Positions 10,972 to 21,510 of a DNA stretch of 64,000 nucleotides are shown here, one piece after another. Positions within the stretch are counted from its first letter, which is position 1. Each line of letters starts with the position of its first letter. The DNA is from Cladosporium sp. IMV 00045 (Eukaryota; Ascomycota; Dothideomycetes; Cladosporiales; Cladosporiaceae): contig MSJI02000690.1 of assembly GCA_001931905.2 (NCBI GenBank), positions 1 through 64,000 of the forward strand, written 5' to 3'. The translations under genes and the position numbers were made by a program. Under the pieces are notes generated by a model. The model worked only from the letters and a program-made list of their open reading frames with translations. It searched no databases and was not told where the DNA came from.

Positions 10972-11571
10972 ATGCCAAAGCAACACCAACCCAGCCCCTA
11001 CCCCATCCTCCTCCTCACCCTCCTTCTCTCCCCCATCATCCGCGCCCTCCCAGACACCTCCCAAACCAACCCACAACCCCAACGCTGCACCCTCGGCCTA
11101 ACCAACGGCGACCCCTCCTCCCCCAACATCCACTCCTGCGTCTGCTACCCCGGCTACCCGAATCCCGTGCGGCCCATCAAACTCCCTAACGGCGGCAAAA
11201 CGCTCTACGACATCCCGGCGATCATCAAGCAGGGCTGTGCTAAGATCTCCGATTTCGAGTTCGGGCCGGAGCCGTAAGCGTTGGAGGTTAGTGAGATGGT
11301 GGAGAATACGCATAAGGGCGAGTTCGGGTACTTCGGGGAGGATGTCACCATTGGAGTTAAGTTCTGGCGCGAGGCGGCGCATCAGGGGTGTAACGAGTCC
11401 AGGAAGCTGGGGACGGAGGGGTGTGAGAAGGATTTCGCGGATGCGATTTGGTGAGTCCTGAGTTGATTTCCCGAGGTGCGGTCTTTTTCTAACCTGGTTG
11501 ATAGTCATCAAGGGAACGGCGTTGGCTATGGCCATTGCTTCGAGTGGACGCTTGCTTTGAGTGGACGCTGA
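10972..11571 (+). pseudogene. Small secreted cysteine-rich protein, copy B, with premature stop
   Basis: Exon 1 10972-11450, intron 11451-11504 (GTGAGT donor, CTAAC branch), exon 2 11505-11571; 182 codons in all. A clean signal peptide (MPKQ then PILLLTLLLSPIIRALP) precedes a Cys-rich domain (SCVCYPG, IIKQGCAKIS, GCNES, EGCEKDFADAI, GNGVGYGHC). In-frame TAA at 11275-11277 (codon 102) cuts the frame, yet the same frame stays open and keeps every Cys shared with copy A up to the terminal stop. No intron of length divisible by three removes the TAA except an implausible 18-nt one. If translated, the truncated product is 101 aa and lacks half the cysteines. Family unknown; effector-like by architecture only. 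Confidence 0.6.
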
Positions 11572-12575
11572 CCCTTGGGTACGTTGAGGTTTGCGGTGAT
11601 GGCATGTGCGATTTTCATAGAAGATGGCTAAACGAGTGAACCCAGGCACACCCGCAGTAGCCGTCGAAGCGGCGCGGTTGAGTCGACAGAGACGATGCGT
11701 GTGGAGGGATCAATTCGAGAGTCATATCGGAGTTGTGTTCATGGATATGCCTGTGTGGAAAGAATGTCATATGGGCCATGGGAGTTTTGCGGTATCTGAT
11801 GTTTGGTGCGATTGTTCCGAGGTGACAGTCCCTTTCAAGTGCGTCTAGAGGACGTGTCTCAATGAGCCGTGGTGGATAGATTTCTTTCACTCCGTTCGCG
11901 AGTATTAATTGATTCTGTGAACAAGATCTGCGTTATGTTTGAATCCCATGAATGATACTTTACGTGCAATTTCTGGCATTCAAGTGCTAGCTCATTGGAT
12001 CTTCGAAGCATGTTTTTCTAGGGCGACGTGTGACTCAAGGGATTCATGTGGGAGAGAATGATTGGAAAGGTGAGCGCGCCAATTCTGGTCGCGCAACAGC
12101 AGTGTTCCATTTGCCAAAAATGGCTGTCATCGTTATTCGGCTAGTGATCATGTTCAACGCGTCTCTGCGGTTAGTCAAACCATCAAGTCTGCATTCTCTC
12201 GTTGTTCAATCGCGTGAGACGCTAAGGAATGCTGCAGCGCTGCAGATGTGCAGTTGATGCTGGACTTGAAGCTTTCGTAGTCGTCGTCGTATTCGGTGGT
12301 ATCGTTTGGTGGGATCAACTTTTCGTTCATACCTGCTACTTGTCAGTATTTGCATATCCAATGTTCATCCGAGCTGCCAGGCTTACAATCTGATTACAGA
12401 TGCCCATTTCCATCCCCAGTGGCCGTATGCCAATCATTGACTCTTCGTGCTCCCTCTTGTGGCGGGCGCGGGGAAACGAGACTTCCATTCTCGGTGAGTA
12501 AAGCTTACTTTTTCTGGAACGCGGTCTGCTCAATCTTGATTTTCCTTCAGTGCTGTCAAGCACTTGCCACGCCTC
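11572..12575. other. Intergenic gap
   Basis: About 1 kb between copy B of the secreted pair and the 3' end of FAL1. Frames on both strands are short and show no recognisable composition or splice pattern. I see no gene here. Confidence 0.4.
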
Positions 12576-13834
12576 TTAAGCAAGCAGGTCGGCGACGTTC
12601 ATCGGCATCTCATCAATCTGGGTGGAGTAGTACACTGCCATCATTATTAGCTTAAGCTCATTTCTTTTAACCGCATGCTGCACAACTTACGTTCAATGTC
12701 ACGCAGAATCCTAACATCTTCGCTAGTAACGAAGTTGATGGCCACGCCCTTGCGACCGAATCTACCAGAGCGACCGATGCGGTGGATGTAGTTCTCACGA
12801 TTGCTGGGAAGGTCGTAGTTGATAACCAAGCTCACCTGCTGCACGTCGATACCACGGGCCCAGACATCGGTCGAGATGAGCACACGGCTGTTGCCCTGGC
12901 GGAACTCCTGCATAATGCTGTCGCGCTCCTTCTGGGGCATCTCGCCGTGCATGCTCGAAACGGTGAAGTTGGCGTCGCGCATCTTGTCGGTAAGCCAGTC
13001 GACCTTGCGGCGGGTGTTGCAGAAGATGACGGCTTGTGTGATGGTAAGGGTGTCGTAGAGATCGCAAAGAGTATCGAATTTCCACTCTTCCTTCTCGACT
13101 GCGATGAAGTACTGCTTGAGACCCTCGAGGGTCAATTCGTCGCGCTTGACCAAGACGCGGACAGGGTCAGTCATGAATTTGGTCGTCATGTCCAGAACGT
13201 CATAAGGGAGCGTGGCGCTAACGACCACGACCTGGGTGGCGGGAGGAAGGTAACGGTACACGTCGTAGATTTGCTCGCGGAACCCCCTGTTAAGGAGTTC
13301 ATCGGCTTCATCCAGGACCAGCATCTTGATGTTACGAGTGCGCAGGTTGCGACGGCGAATCATGTCGGCCACGCGACCAGGAGTTCCGCTCACGACGTGC
13401 TGACCGTAGTCCAGCTTCCTGATATCTTCGCCCACGTTTGTTCCGCCGATGCATGCGTGACATTGCACGTTCATGTAGTCTCCCAGCGCCAGAAGAACGC
13501 TCTGAATTTGAGTGGCCAGCTCTCTCGTCGGACTGAGGACCAGCGCTTGCGATTCGCGCACAGCGGTGTCGATGACCTGCAGGATGCTGATGCTGAAGGT
13601 GGCAGTCTTACCAGTACCGGACTGGGCCTGGGCGATGGTGTCGCGACCTTTACAGATCTGAACAATGGCACGCGATTGCACTGCAGAGGGCGATTCGTAT
13701 CCATAGGCGTAGATTCCGCGGAGCAGGTTTTCCTTCAGGTGCATGGCTTCGAAGGTCGGCGCGACAGAGACTTCCTTGGAGGTGGAGAACTCCATGCGCT
13801 CCTCCATCTTGCGGTCGATGGCGTCTTCAGCCAT
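12576..13834 (-). CDS. FAL1: ATP-dependent RNA helicase eIF4A3 / FAL1
   Basis: Exons 13834-12691 and 12634-12576, intron 12635-12690, product 400 aa. All DEAD-box motifs are present in order: Q motif ([13 protein letters not shown]), I (AQSGTGKT), Ia (PTRELA), GG, Ib (TPGR), II (DEAD), III (SAT), IV ([11 protein letters not shown]), V ([14 protein letters not shown]) and VI ([13 protein letters not shown]). The second exon adds [17 protein letters not shown], the C-terminus that separates eIF4A3/FAL1 from translation factor eIF4A. The family acts in pre-rRNA processing in yeast and is the RNA-clamping core of the exon junction complex in intron-rich eukaryotes; given the many introns here, the second role is likely. 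It is divergent from PRP9/SF3A3, another spliceosome gene. Confidence 0.96.
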
Positions 13835-14263
13835 GATGTGTGGTTGTAGTTGAGATGTCGGTATAGACGAGTGATGGTGGAAGGCTGTGGCTGAGCGCAA
13901 AGCTCACAAAAGTAGACGAAGTGAACGAAGAAGTGGAGAGTCGACGCTAAATGCGGCTCCGCATGCAACGGGCCGCAGCCGAGGAGCTTCGTTCAGGCTG
14001 AGGACTGAGGCAGGCAACTTTTTGCCCCACAAGCTCGAGATCGCGAATCTTGTGATTGTCGCTCTAACAACTCGATACCTCTCTGCGCTCCAAATCAAAA
14101 CCTCTCTCTTCTCATTTACCAATAGCTCTCTTTCCTGGAAACAGCGTTGCACTGCGGACTTCGCCTCATCTTGAAGCCAGCGAAGGCAAACGAGAGCGCT
14201 CTGGTAGCCAGCCTTTCTCAATACTTAAAGCGCGACTAGGAGAGGAAACATCACAACAACAAG
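13835..14263. promoter_or_regulatory. Divergent promoter of FAL1 and PRP9
   Basis: A 429-bp gap between two divergent RNA-splicing genes. It is pyrimidine-rich near 14095-14135. No specific operator can be named; joint regulation is only suggested by the arrangement. Confidence 0.4.
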
Positions 14264-15790
14264 ATGCTGGTGGAAGACTTGCGCTCTGCGCATGAGGATG
14301 TCGAGCGACTGGAAGCCGCCATCGCCGAGCGGGTCATGGACGAGCCAAAACACATCCGCAACAAACTCGCGCGCGAACACGAAATCGCAAACTTCACATC
14401 ACGCATCGCCGAGCAAAGCAAGCGCGCGCTGAGCATCTACAACGACCAGAAAGAGCAATGGACGCAGGAGATTCAATCAATGAACGCCGGCAGCGATCCT
14501 TTCGAGCACTTCTACAGCCAGCTCACCAACATCAAGGACTTTCACAAGCGCAATCCCAATGAGCCTGTGGAAAACCTGGAGCGCGCATACAAGAAGCCAG
14601 AGCATGGCGGACCTCCATCGGGATTTGCGGGTGATATCAACGGCATGTTCACTGGTGAGGAGCAATTCGGACGCTATTTCGACTTGACAATGCTGCACGA
14701 GGAGTTCCTGAATCTGCCCGGAGTCAGGATGGTGCGCAAAGCGACATATCTTCAATACCTGGACATTTTTGACAAATTCACACCTCCCCAACTCACCATC
14801 GACAAAACCCAACACAAGATGACAGACGACTACTTCAGCTACGTGAGCAGCTTAGCGGATTACCTGCAATCATTCATGCGCAGATCACGGCCGCTTGAGG
14901 ATCTGGAGAAGCTTTTTGGTAAATTTGAGAGTGAATTTGAGGAGCAGTGGGAGAAGGGCGAGGTACCTGGGTGGGAACCTGAGAAGGAGGAGGTAAAGCC
15001 AGTGGCAGAGAATACAGGAGAGGGCATCTGGTGTGAGGATTGCGAGAAGGAGTTCAAGAACGACAACGTGTATCAAGCGCATTTGAAGGGAAAGAAACAC
15101 ATTAAAAACGCGGAGGCACGGAAGAACGGAGGCGAGAAGCCTGCGGCGAAGACAAATGGAGCTGGTTCAGATGCAAGCATGGAGCTGAAGCGTCTACGAG
15201 AGAAGGCAGTCGCTGAGCGAGAACATCGCGTTCGAAAGCTCACTGACGCCATGCAATCGACACGCCACGATACACGTGTGAACGTCGAGCGCAAGTTTGG
15301 CATGACGGATAAGGAGAGACAGCAAGAAATCGCGGCTCTCTACGCCGAAGACGCAGCAATGGATGGCGCTGGCGCAAACGAGGGCTCAGATGACGAGGAT
15401 GACGAAGAGAAAGTCTACAACCCTCTCAAGCTACCTCTCTCCTGGGACGGCAAGCCAATCCCCTTTTGGCTGTACAAGCTGCACGGCCTCGGCGTGGAGT
15501 TCCCCTGCGAGATCTGCGGCAACTATGTCTACATGGGCAGGCGAGCTTTCGACAAGCATTTCTCCGAGGCTCGTCATATCTACGGTCTCAAGTGTCTTGG
15601 CATCACAAACACAGCGATGTACAGAGACATCACCAAGATCGAGGAGGCCGAGCGCTTGCATGCCAAGCTCAACACCGATCGTCAGCAGCAACAGCAGGCG
15701 AAGGAGGACGTGGTGGAGATGGAGGACAGTTATGGTACGGTCATGCCGTGGAAGGTATGGAATGACTTGAACAAGCAAGGCTTGCTGTAA
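14264..15790 (+). CDS. PRP9: Splicing factor SF3A subunit 3 (Prp9/SF3a60)
   Basis: Single exon, 508 aa, close to the roughly 500 aa of human SF3A3. The N-terminal helical PRP9_N region (MLVEDLRSAHEDVERLEAAI, KRALSIYNDQ) leads to the SF3a60 binding segment (QYLDIFDKFT) and a U1-like C2H2 finger (WCEDCEKEFKNDNVYQAHLK, about residues 254-273). The C-terminal Telomere_Sde2-like/C2H2 region carries CEICGNYVYMGRRAFDKHFS and HIYGLKCLGI, the hallmark of the SF3a60 family. With SF3a120 and SF3a66 it forms SF3a, which converts the U2 snRNP to its 17S form and holds it at the branch site. No lesion is seen; codon use matches its neighbours. Confidence 0.96.
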   Translation: MLVEDLRSAHEDVERLEAAIAERVMDEPKHIRNKLAREHEIANFTSRIAEQSKRALSIYNDQKEQWTQEIQSMNAGSDPFEHFYSQLTNIKDFHKRNPNEPVENLERAYKKPEHGGPPSGFAGDINGMFTGEEQFGRYFDLTMLHEEFLNLPGVRMVRKATYLQYLDIFDKFTPPQLTIDKTQHKMTDDYFSYVSSLADYLQSFMRRSRPLEDLEKLFGKFESEFEEQWEKGEVPGWEPEKEEVKPVAENTGEGIWCEDCEKEFKNDNVYQAHLKGKKHIKNAEARKNGGEKPAAKTNGAGSDASMELKRLREKAVAEREHRVRKLTDAMQSTRHDTRVNVERKFGMTDKERQQEIAALYAEDAAMDGAGANEGSDDEDDEEKVYNPLKLPLSWDGKPIPFWLYKLHGLGVEFPCEICGNYVYMGRRAFDKHFSEARHIYGLKCLGITNTAMYRDITKIEEAERLHAKLNTDRQQQQQAKEDVVEMEDSYGTVMPWKVWNDLNKQGLL

Positions 15791-16599
15791 ACTTGGTGTA
15801 TGGGCATGAGCTTGTATGAGGGAACTGCATTGCAGCGTGACATGCGCATCAGTCTGCCTTTTCTGTGTACTTCTAGCGTGCGCGGTATGTATAAGAAACT
15901 GACAAAGAATAATCGATGCACATCAGACTACACCATTATTATGTGTTTACTGTGCCCAATGCCTCAGCAGTCAAGCCGCGGAAGAAAGGAAAGCACTGCT
16001 ACAAGTGTTTGCGCGAGTCGGTAAAATGCAAGAAAGAGCGATTGTATTGTCACAAAGGCCGTCCGATTTCTTCACTTCACTCACAGCTCATTATGGTCAG
16101 ATCCGACACATCGCATACAAACGGCACAAACAATCAATGCGACCTTCTCCTCAGCATTTCTTACCTTAACAAGTCTCCCGCTTCTTGCACTCACACGCAC
16201 CTTCCTCCATGACAAGCTTCTCCCGCTGCATCCAACAACACCTCATGTGCTGCTGGCCGTTCCTCGATCTGTACCTCGAAGACCCACCGCCGCAACCAAG
16301 AAAGTCAAGACCAAGACACCACCGGCATAGACATCGCACGAGATACGTTGTCCGCGAGTCGGATCGTTACAAGGTGCGTATCGCGCTCTTTCCTTATTTC
16401 TTTTTCACTTGTGTTTCGCCACCCGGCTTGTTTTCGCATTCACATGCTTTCTTTCAACGGCGAGCTGGTCTGAAACGCGACTTCAATCCGGGCGGGAATT
16501 CACTTCCTCACCCCGCCACCTAACCCCAACTCTCACTTCACCCGAAGTGGACCTACACTTCTCCAACCCCTTCTCATCCCCCACCAACAAACAAACACC
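15791..16599. other. Intergenic gap with one doubtful small ORF
   Basis: An ATG at 16209 opens 104 codons beginning MTSFSRCIQQHLMCCWPFLD, then a Pro/Arg/His-rich stretch and RYVVRESDRYK followed by a GTGCGT donor-like site. No acceptor joining it to another exon was found. It may be a small real gene or part of a 5' leader; I leave it uncalled. The stretch 16500-16599 is C-rich, as in a leader of the gene at 16600. Confidence 0.3.
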
Positions 16600-17328
16600 A
16601 TGGCATCCACCACATTCGACTTCAGAGAGGACGACAGCGGCAGCGACCACGAGCACTGGCCGGAAGACTTCAAACCCGTTCCAGCAGCGCCCGCGCCGGG
16701 CTACGACACCCACAACGGCCTGCGCATGCACTCCTACGAGCCCGCTCCCGCCACCAGCGTCACCATGAAAGAAGCCTCGCCGCCGCCGTCCTCCGAAGCA
16801 AGCACCAAAGCAGACACGCTAACCGAGCTGCACGCACAGTACGCCTACGCGCCCGCCAAAGTCGCCACCGGCGGAGTCAGCTACGCTTACGTCCCAGCCG
16901 TCGCTCCTGCGCCTGTCCCTGCCCCGAAACCGAGCAACAAGGACAACATGAACACCTACACCTACCACCCGACCTTCTCCGAGAAGCCGGCCGTCAAGGA
17001 GACCAACAAATGGCAGGGCCGCACCAAGGGCGAGGTTGAAGAGGACAATCAGAAGATCGCCGCCGAGGAGAAGGTCTGGGACAAGCGCAAGGTTGTCCCG
17101 ACTGGCCTGGCGGATGATCAGATGTGTTGGGTTGTTGAGGCTGATGCTAGCTACACTCTTCGGTAAGTTTGGGTGGTTTGCATTGTCTCTTTGGTATGTT
17201 CGGTATGCTGACCGCGCATTAGCACTTTCTCTGCCATCAAAGACCTCACTGGCGATTGGAAGAAGGATCCGCGCTATGAGGATGCTTGGTACTTCGTTGT
17301 TGTCGAGGAGGCGAAGGATGAGAAGTAG
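16600..17328 (+). CDS. Unidentified Pro/Ala-rich protein
   Basis: Exons 16600-17162 and 17223-17328, intron of 60 nt (GTAAGT donor), product 222 aa. The first 125 residues are low-complexity and probably disordered (PVPAAPAPG, VAPAPVPAPKP). The second half looks folded: NKWQGRTKGEVEEDNQKIAA, CWVVEADASYTLR, and after the splice LTGDWKKDPRYEDAWYFVVV. The splice gives an uninterrupted Trp/Tyr-rich tail, which supports the intron. There is no signal peptide, membrane segment or known domain. Conservation in related fungi would be needed to name it. Confidence 0.65.
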
Positions 17329-17745
17329 GGTTGAACACTCGCCGTTATTCACCTCCATGAGATTATGAGATACGGGGGCAAGATTGAGAAGCGCCTTGAA
17401 GAGCGAGAAACTACACTGGTTCGATAGCTGCTTGGTGGCCTTCCCAATAAACCAGAACAATATCACACTTCCCGAGCTTCTTCTTTCGCTGCGATTGACG
17501 CAAAGATAGCGTTTCCTACCGTTTTGTTTTCATCAACAACTATGCTCAAGTCGACAATCCTCTGTGACGTATTTGAAGACTCATTCTCGTCTATAATAAT
17601 ATCAAGAGAGTGTATCCCAAGTGAAGTGAAGTCAAGTCCATCCCACCATCGGCCACAAAAAAGTCCCACCAAACCTGACGTCACCCACACGAGCTGTGGC
17701 CCGCAGAGACTCAACACCACCACTCCAATCTTGTCCCCCAATCAA
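17329..17745. other. Intergenic gap
   Basis: Terminator of the preceding gene and promoter of the YjbQ-family gene. It contains a short AAGTGAAGTGAAGTCAAGTC near-repeat at about 17618-17637. Nothing else supported. Confidence 0.35.
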
Positions 17746-18463
17746 ATGCCATTCGATACAAATCTTCGAAACACCTCCATCTTCCTTGCAATCTTCATCC
17801 TCGCCTTCTTTCCAAAGTAAGTCACAGCTTTCCCTCGAAAGGATCAGCAAGTCCTAACAGGAACACAGCATCTTCCACCTCCTCATCAAACCTCTAACCC
17901 TCCCATTCGACCTTCTGGGAACACCACTCTCTCCACCAGCCAAAAACCTCCTCCCAACCTGCGCCTGCTGCCCACCAGCATCTTGCAACACCCACCCACC
18001 AACCCAACCAGCAATACCAGCAGCAACCATGTCCTTCTTCCAAAAACAATTTACCCTCCCCTCCAAATCCCGCGGCTGCTACCTGATCACGGACGAAGTG
18101 ACGCGCCAACTCCCCGAGCTGAAAGACTACAAAGTCGGCATCCTCCACCTTTTCATCCAGCACACCTCCTGCGCCCTGTCGCTCAACGAGAATTGGGACG
18201 AGGAAGTCCGCGAGGACATGAGTGACGCGCTCGACCGCTTGGCGCCCGAGGATCGTAAGGGGAACTTGTACCGTCATGATGCCGAGGGGTTGGATGATAT
18301 GCCCGCGCATATTAAGAGTAGTCTTATGGGCGCGAGTGTTACGGTGCCGGTTACGAATGGAAGGTTGAACACGGGTACTTGGCAGGGGATTTACTATTGT
18401 GAGTTTAGGGCTAGTAAGCATACGAGGAAGGTTGTGGCTACGATTCAGGGCGAGAAGGCTTAG
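17746..18463 (+). CDS. YjbQ/UPF0047 family protein with possible N-terminal extension
   Basis: The core, from ATG 18029, is 144 aa and a full-length YjbQ domain: LHLFIQHTSCALSLNENWDE, a conserved H/D/N cluster including YRHDAEGLDDMPAHIKSSLM, and GRLNTGTWQGIYYCEF. Bacterial members show weak thiamin-phosphate-synthase activity and bind metal; the cellular role is not settled. Upstream, ATG 17746 opens a first exon (to 17816) joined by a canonical 52-nt intron (17817-17868, CTAAC branch) to 160 nt that runs in frame into the core. This adds 77 residues: a hydrophobic helix (IFLAIFILAFF) and a Pro/Cys-rich linker. Both starts are possible. The long form would be membrane-anchored or imported, the short one cytosolic. 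The core call is secure, the extension less so. Confidence 0.8.
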
Positions 18464-18654
18464 ATTTTGAGAGTTTTGTTGGATCTGATGGCTATGTATC
18501 TGAGAAATCCTCTCCTTCCGGAAAGAAGTTTGAACCATGGTGTATAGAATGAGAAATGTCAATGATGAATGCCATGTTCGAAAATGAAAAGAAATCTTTG
18601 CCGCTAGTGTATGTACAATTCTACAGTACATTCCTCATCTTCACCTCATATGAT

Positions 18655-19470
18655 CTATCGCTGCTCCAAAGGCTTGCCGGTTGCAGTCTGGTAAGGCTCG
18701 GTGGAGCCGGTCTTTGCATTGGTGGCCTCGAAGTCTGACGCAGGAAGAGCAGCGGCATCACCCACAGGCGGGTCAAGGGGGAATGATGTGGAAGGCAGGC
18801 TCTCAAGGTGCTTGCGGTGGTGCTTGTGTGCCTGTGCGATCTGTTAGAGAGAATGTAGAAGTGTTGGTGTCTTTGGAAACATACATAGGGAACACCGCAG
18901 TAGGTGCACCAGCAGATCTGAGGCTTGTCGGTGTTGATGAAGATGCGCGGATGGCCGAGGGGACCTCCGCCGCCGTCGCAAGAGACGACCTTCTTCTCGG
19001 TCCAGCGTACGGGCTGCTTGTGAATAAGGTCGATGGCTGCCAAAGGTCTCGGCTGTACGGATGTCAGCCAATGGGTTCTCCTCTCAATCCTCCATGCTGC
19101 CCCAGTGTTTTCCGATTCGGTCTTGTTGTCTCTTTCCTCTCCCAAGACATACCTGGTCGGCCATGATAGTCTGCTCAAAACGCGGGCCAACCATGGCCTT
19201 CTCGCGCGGCTGCTGGCTCCTGCTCCAAATTCCCTTGCGGTTCGGGGCCTGAGAGACGCGCAACTCCTCGCCCTGCTCGGGGCTCTCCTGCAGAGCCTCC
19301 CTCTGGCTGCCCTCGGCGGAAGTGGGCATGGCATTGGTGGCCGAGACGGGAGAGCGAGGCTGGCGGCCGTTCGGGTCGTTGGCCGGCACGGGGTTGTCGG
19401 TGGTGGTGCTGTAGGCGCTGCGGAAGGCAGGCATGCGCCTGGGCGCGGCGCGGAGGGTTCGTGAGAGCAT
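18655..19470 (-). CDS. NDUFS6: Complex I zinc-binding subunit NDUFS6
   Basis: Exons 19470-19153, 19052-18885 and 18831-18655; introns 100 and 53 nt; product 220 aa. The presequence MLSRTLRAAPRRMPAFRSAY is a typical mitochondrial targeting peptide. The C-terminal CHCH-free zinc domain is intact: VRWTEKKVVSCDGGGGPLGH, then PRIFINTDKPQICWCTYCG, giving the C-x8-H-x14-C-x2-C set that binds Zn in the N-module/Q-module border of NADH:ubiquinone oxidoreductase. After the last splice, AHKHHRKHLESLP and an acidic tail follow. Fungal versions are longer than the human protein because of the linker between presequence and zinc domain. No lesions. Confidence 0.94.
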
Positions 19471-19954
19471 TGTTGTGTTGGCGGGGATGTTTTGCGGTGC
19501 GTTCGGCGCCTCTTCCTGCGGTAGGGTGAAGTCGCCCGTGATGCTGTTCAAGCTTGAGATGCGCCAAGCGGCATGCTACGCACGGACTTCTATGGCTGGC
19601 TCCTAGGCGCGCGCTCCAATGGCTGTCGTGATTTTACACATCATTTGATTGAGATGTTGATTATTGGTATACATTCTAATATCTTAACAAGTTTTCCACT
19701 GTAACATTGGTTGCCTTGTTTTAACAGAGGGCATTTCACATGTTTTCTTTAGCCTGCGAATGGAGACAGAATGTGACTATAATTGACATGCTTGCAGAGA
19801 TATTTGATTCGTTACTCGACGCACCAATGGTTCCACGAGACGGACCACCTCCAAACAATGCCACATCGCATAGAAGTCTCCCACGATTTCTTTGAGCCTG
19901 CCTCGATTTGATTCAACACATGATGTTCGACATTTAATCTTCTCGTCTTCACAC
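19471..19954. other. Intergenic gap
   Basis: AT-rich between 19640 and 19760. It holds the promoter of NDUFS6 and the terminator of the ribokinase gene; nothing else recognised. Confidence 0.35.
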
Positions 19955-20954
19955 CTAGTTCAACTCATCCAATCTAGGAATAGCAGCCATGGCACCCTTC
20001 CTCTCCACGGTCTTTCCAGCAGCCATAGTCGCAAACTCCAACGCAGTCTCATACTCAAACTCTCCCTGACAACCTACGTGCTGAGCCTTCTTCGCCGCGT
20101 ACGCACCCAGGAAAGTGTCGCCAGCAGCAGTGGTGTCGACAACCTGCACCTTCTTCGCAGCCACCTTGCCTTGCTTCCCGCTGGCCGTGGCGTACATGAC
20201 GCCTGCTCCGCCGAGGGTGATGATGACTGCGTCTCGCACACCGAGCTTCAGAAAGTGAGACAGCAGAGGCGTCAGGTCGGCGCTCTTCTCTGATCCGGAT
20301 TCGCCGCTGAGAATGTGCGCTTCGCTCTCGTTCATGACTAGCGTGTCGATGTCCTTAAAGGCTGCTTCAGGGATGGGGAGAGCAGGGGCTGGGTTGAACA
20401 TGGTGTGCTTGCCTTGCTCGCGGGCGAGGTGCAGGTTGTGGAGGACCTGATGGCGTTAGCAAGACTTCGTAATTAGAGTAGAAAATGAGGCCTTCACATA
20501 CCACTTCCATAGGAATCTCCAACTGACAAACAACCACACCCGCGTCCTTCGGCACCAAATCCCAGTTCTCATCCTTACTCTCCGAGAAAGCGAAATTCGC
20601 CCCCTTGGTAAACATAATCCTGTTCTCCCCCGTCTCCTCCTCAACGACAATATTAGCCGCGCCCGTAGTCTGCCCCTTCACTTTCCTCACACCATCAGCA
20701 TTGATGCCCTCCTTGCCCAATGCCTCAAAGTAATCGTTGCCAAACCCGTCGTCGCCCACGTTGCCGACCATCGCCACTTTCGTGCCTTTAGAGGCGAGAC
20801 GAGCGCATGCCACCGCTTGGTTGGCGCCTTTGCCGCCGAAACCGGTCGAGAAGGAGTTCGCTGTCAGAGTCTCGCCGGGGCCTGGCACGCGGGGTGTGCG
20901 GGTGATGAAGTCGATGTTGAGGGAGCCGATTACGGCGATGGAGTTGGTGGACAT
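19955..20954 (-). CDS. RBK1: Ribokinase
   Basis: Exons 20954-20502 and 20446-19955, intron 20447-20501 (55 nt), product 314 aa, the usual length. The pfkB fold is complete: IAVIGSLNIDFITRTPRVP with the substrate-binding Asp, GFGGKGANQAVACARL (first pfkB signature), MVGNVGDDGFG, and the catalytic second signature VVDTTAAGDTFLGAYA, whose Asp is the general base. The family phosphorylates D-ribose at O5 with ATP, feeding the pentose phosphate pathway and nucleotide synthesis in the cytosol. One intron splits it at EIPMEV/VLHNLHLA. No oddities. Confidence 0.95.
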
Positions 20955-21510
20955 TTTTGGCTGAGTCTTTTTTCTTTTTCTTTCGTAAAGCTCAAGATTG
21001 CGAACAGTATTTCTCTCAATGAGTTTTGCGTTTTCTTTTTCCTTCTAACCTTGGCGTTTCTTGGTGACTAGCAAGTCCGTGGCGAGTTGCGTTGTGGTGG
21101 AGTTTGGAAATCGTGGGCGAGCTCGCTTTTGCTGGGGAAGTCGGGGCACTTTTTGAACGCTCTGGCGTCAACTGTGGATTTTGGGACTCCACAATCGTCG
21201 AATGATTCGTAGGGTTACATTCGAGTTACGCTATGGATACCAATGTCTGAAATGAGCTCGTTTTACGCAAGATTATTGCTATCTAGGTTTCAATTACGGA
21301 TTTAAGAGTGTTGAGTGCCGGTCTTTCCGGAAAGACGATTGCGAAAGTCCACGAGACTGATGAAACAAAGCGGGTGTTGAACTTCAGCTACAGTACGTGT
21401 ATGGACACCTCGAGAAAACATCGACACCCCAAAGCCACCCGAGTTTTCCAAGCTTATCTTACACTCCAACGAGTCGCTGAGGACTGACCTTGCGGTTCTC
21501 AATCTCAAAT
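20955..21510. other. Intergenic gap
   Basis: Promoter of ribokinase and terminator of the next minus-strand gene. A frame at 21302-21517 on the minus strand is short and could instead be a spliced-on 3' exon of the neighbouring gene, because GTGAAT after codon 922 resembles a donor. I did not find a matching acceptor I trust. Confidence 0.3.

Noticed and set aside
11275..11320. GTAAGC at 11274 as a donor that would splice out the TAA
   Set aside because: Only an 18-nt intron would keep the frame; longer ones shift it out of the well-conserved downstream Cys frame.
12782..13849. Long + strand frame (355 codons)
   Set aside because: It is the exact antisense of FAL1, whose helicase motifs are unambiguous; no motif in the antisense frame.
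15916..16212. Frame with CYKCLRESVKC pattern resembling a zinc knuckle
   Set aside because: Cys/His spacing does not match CCHC or other fingers, and no start or splice context supports it.
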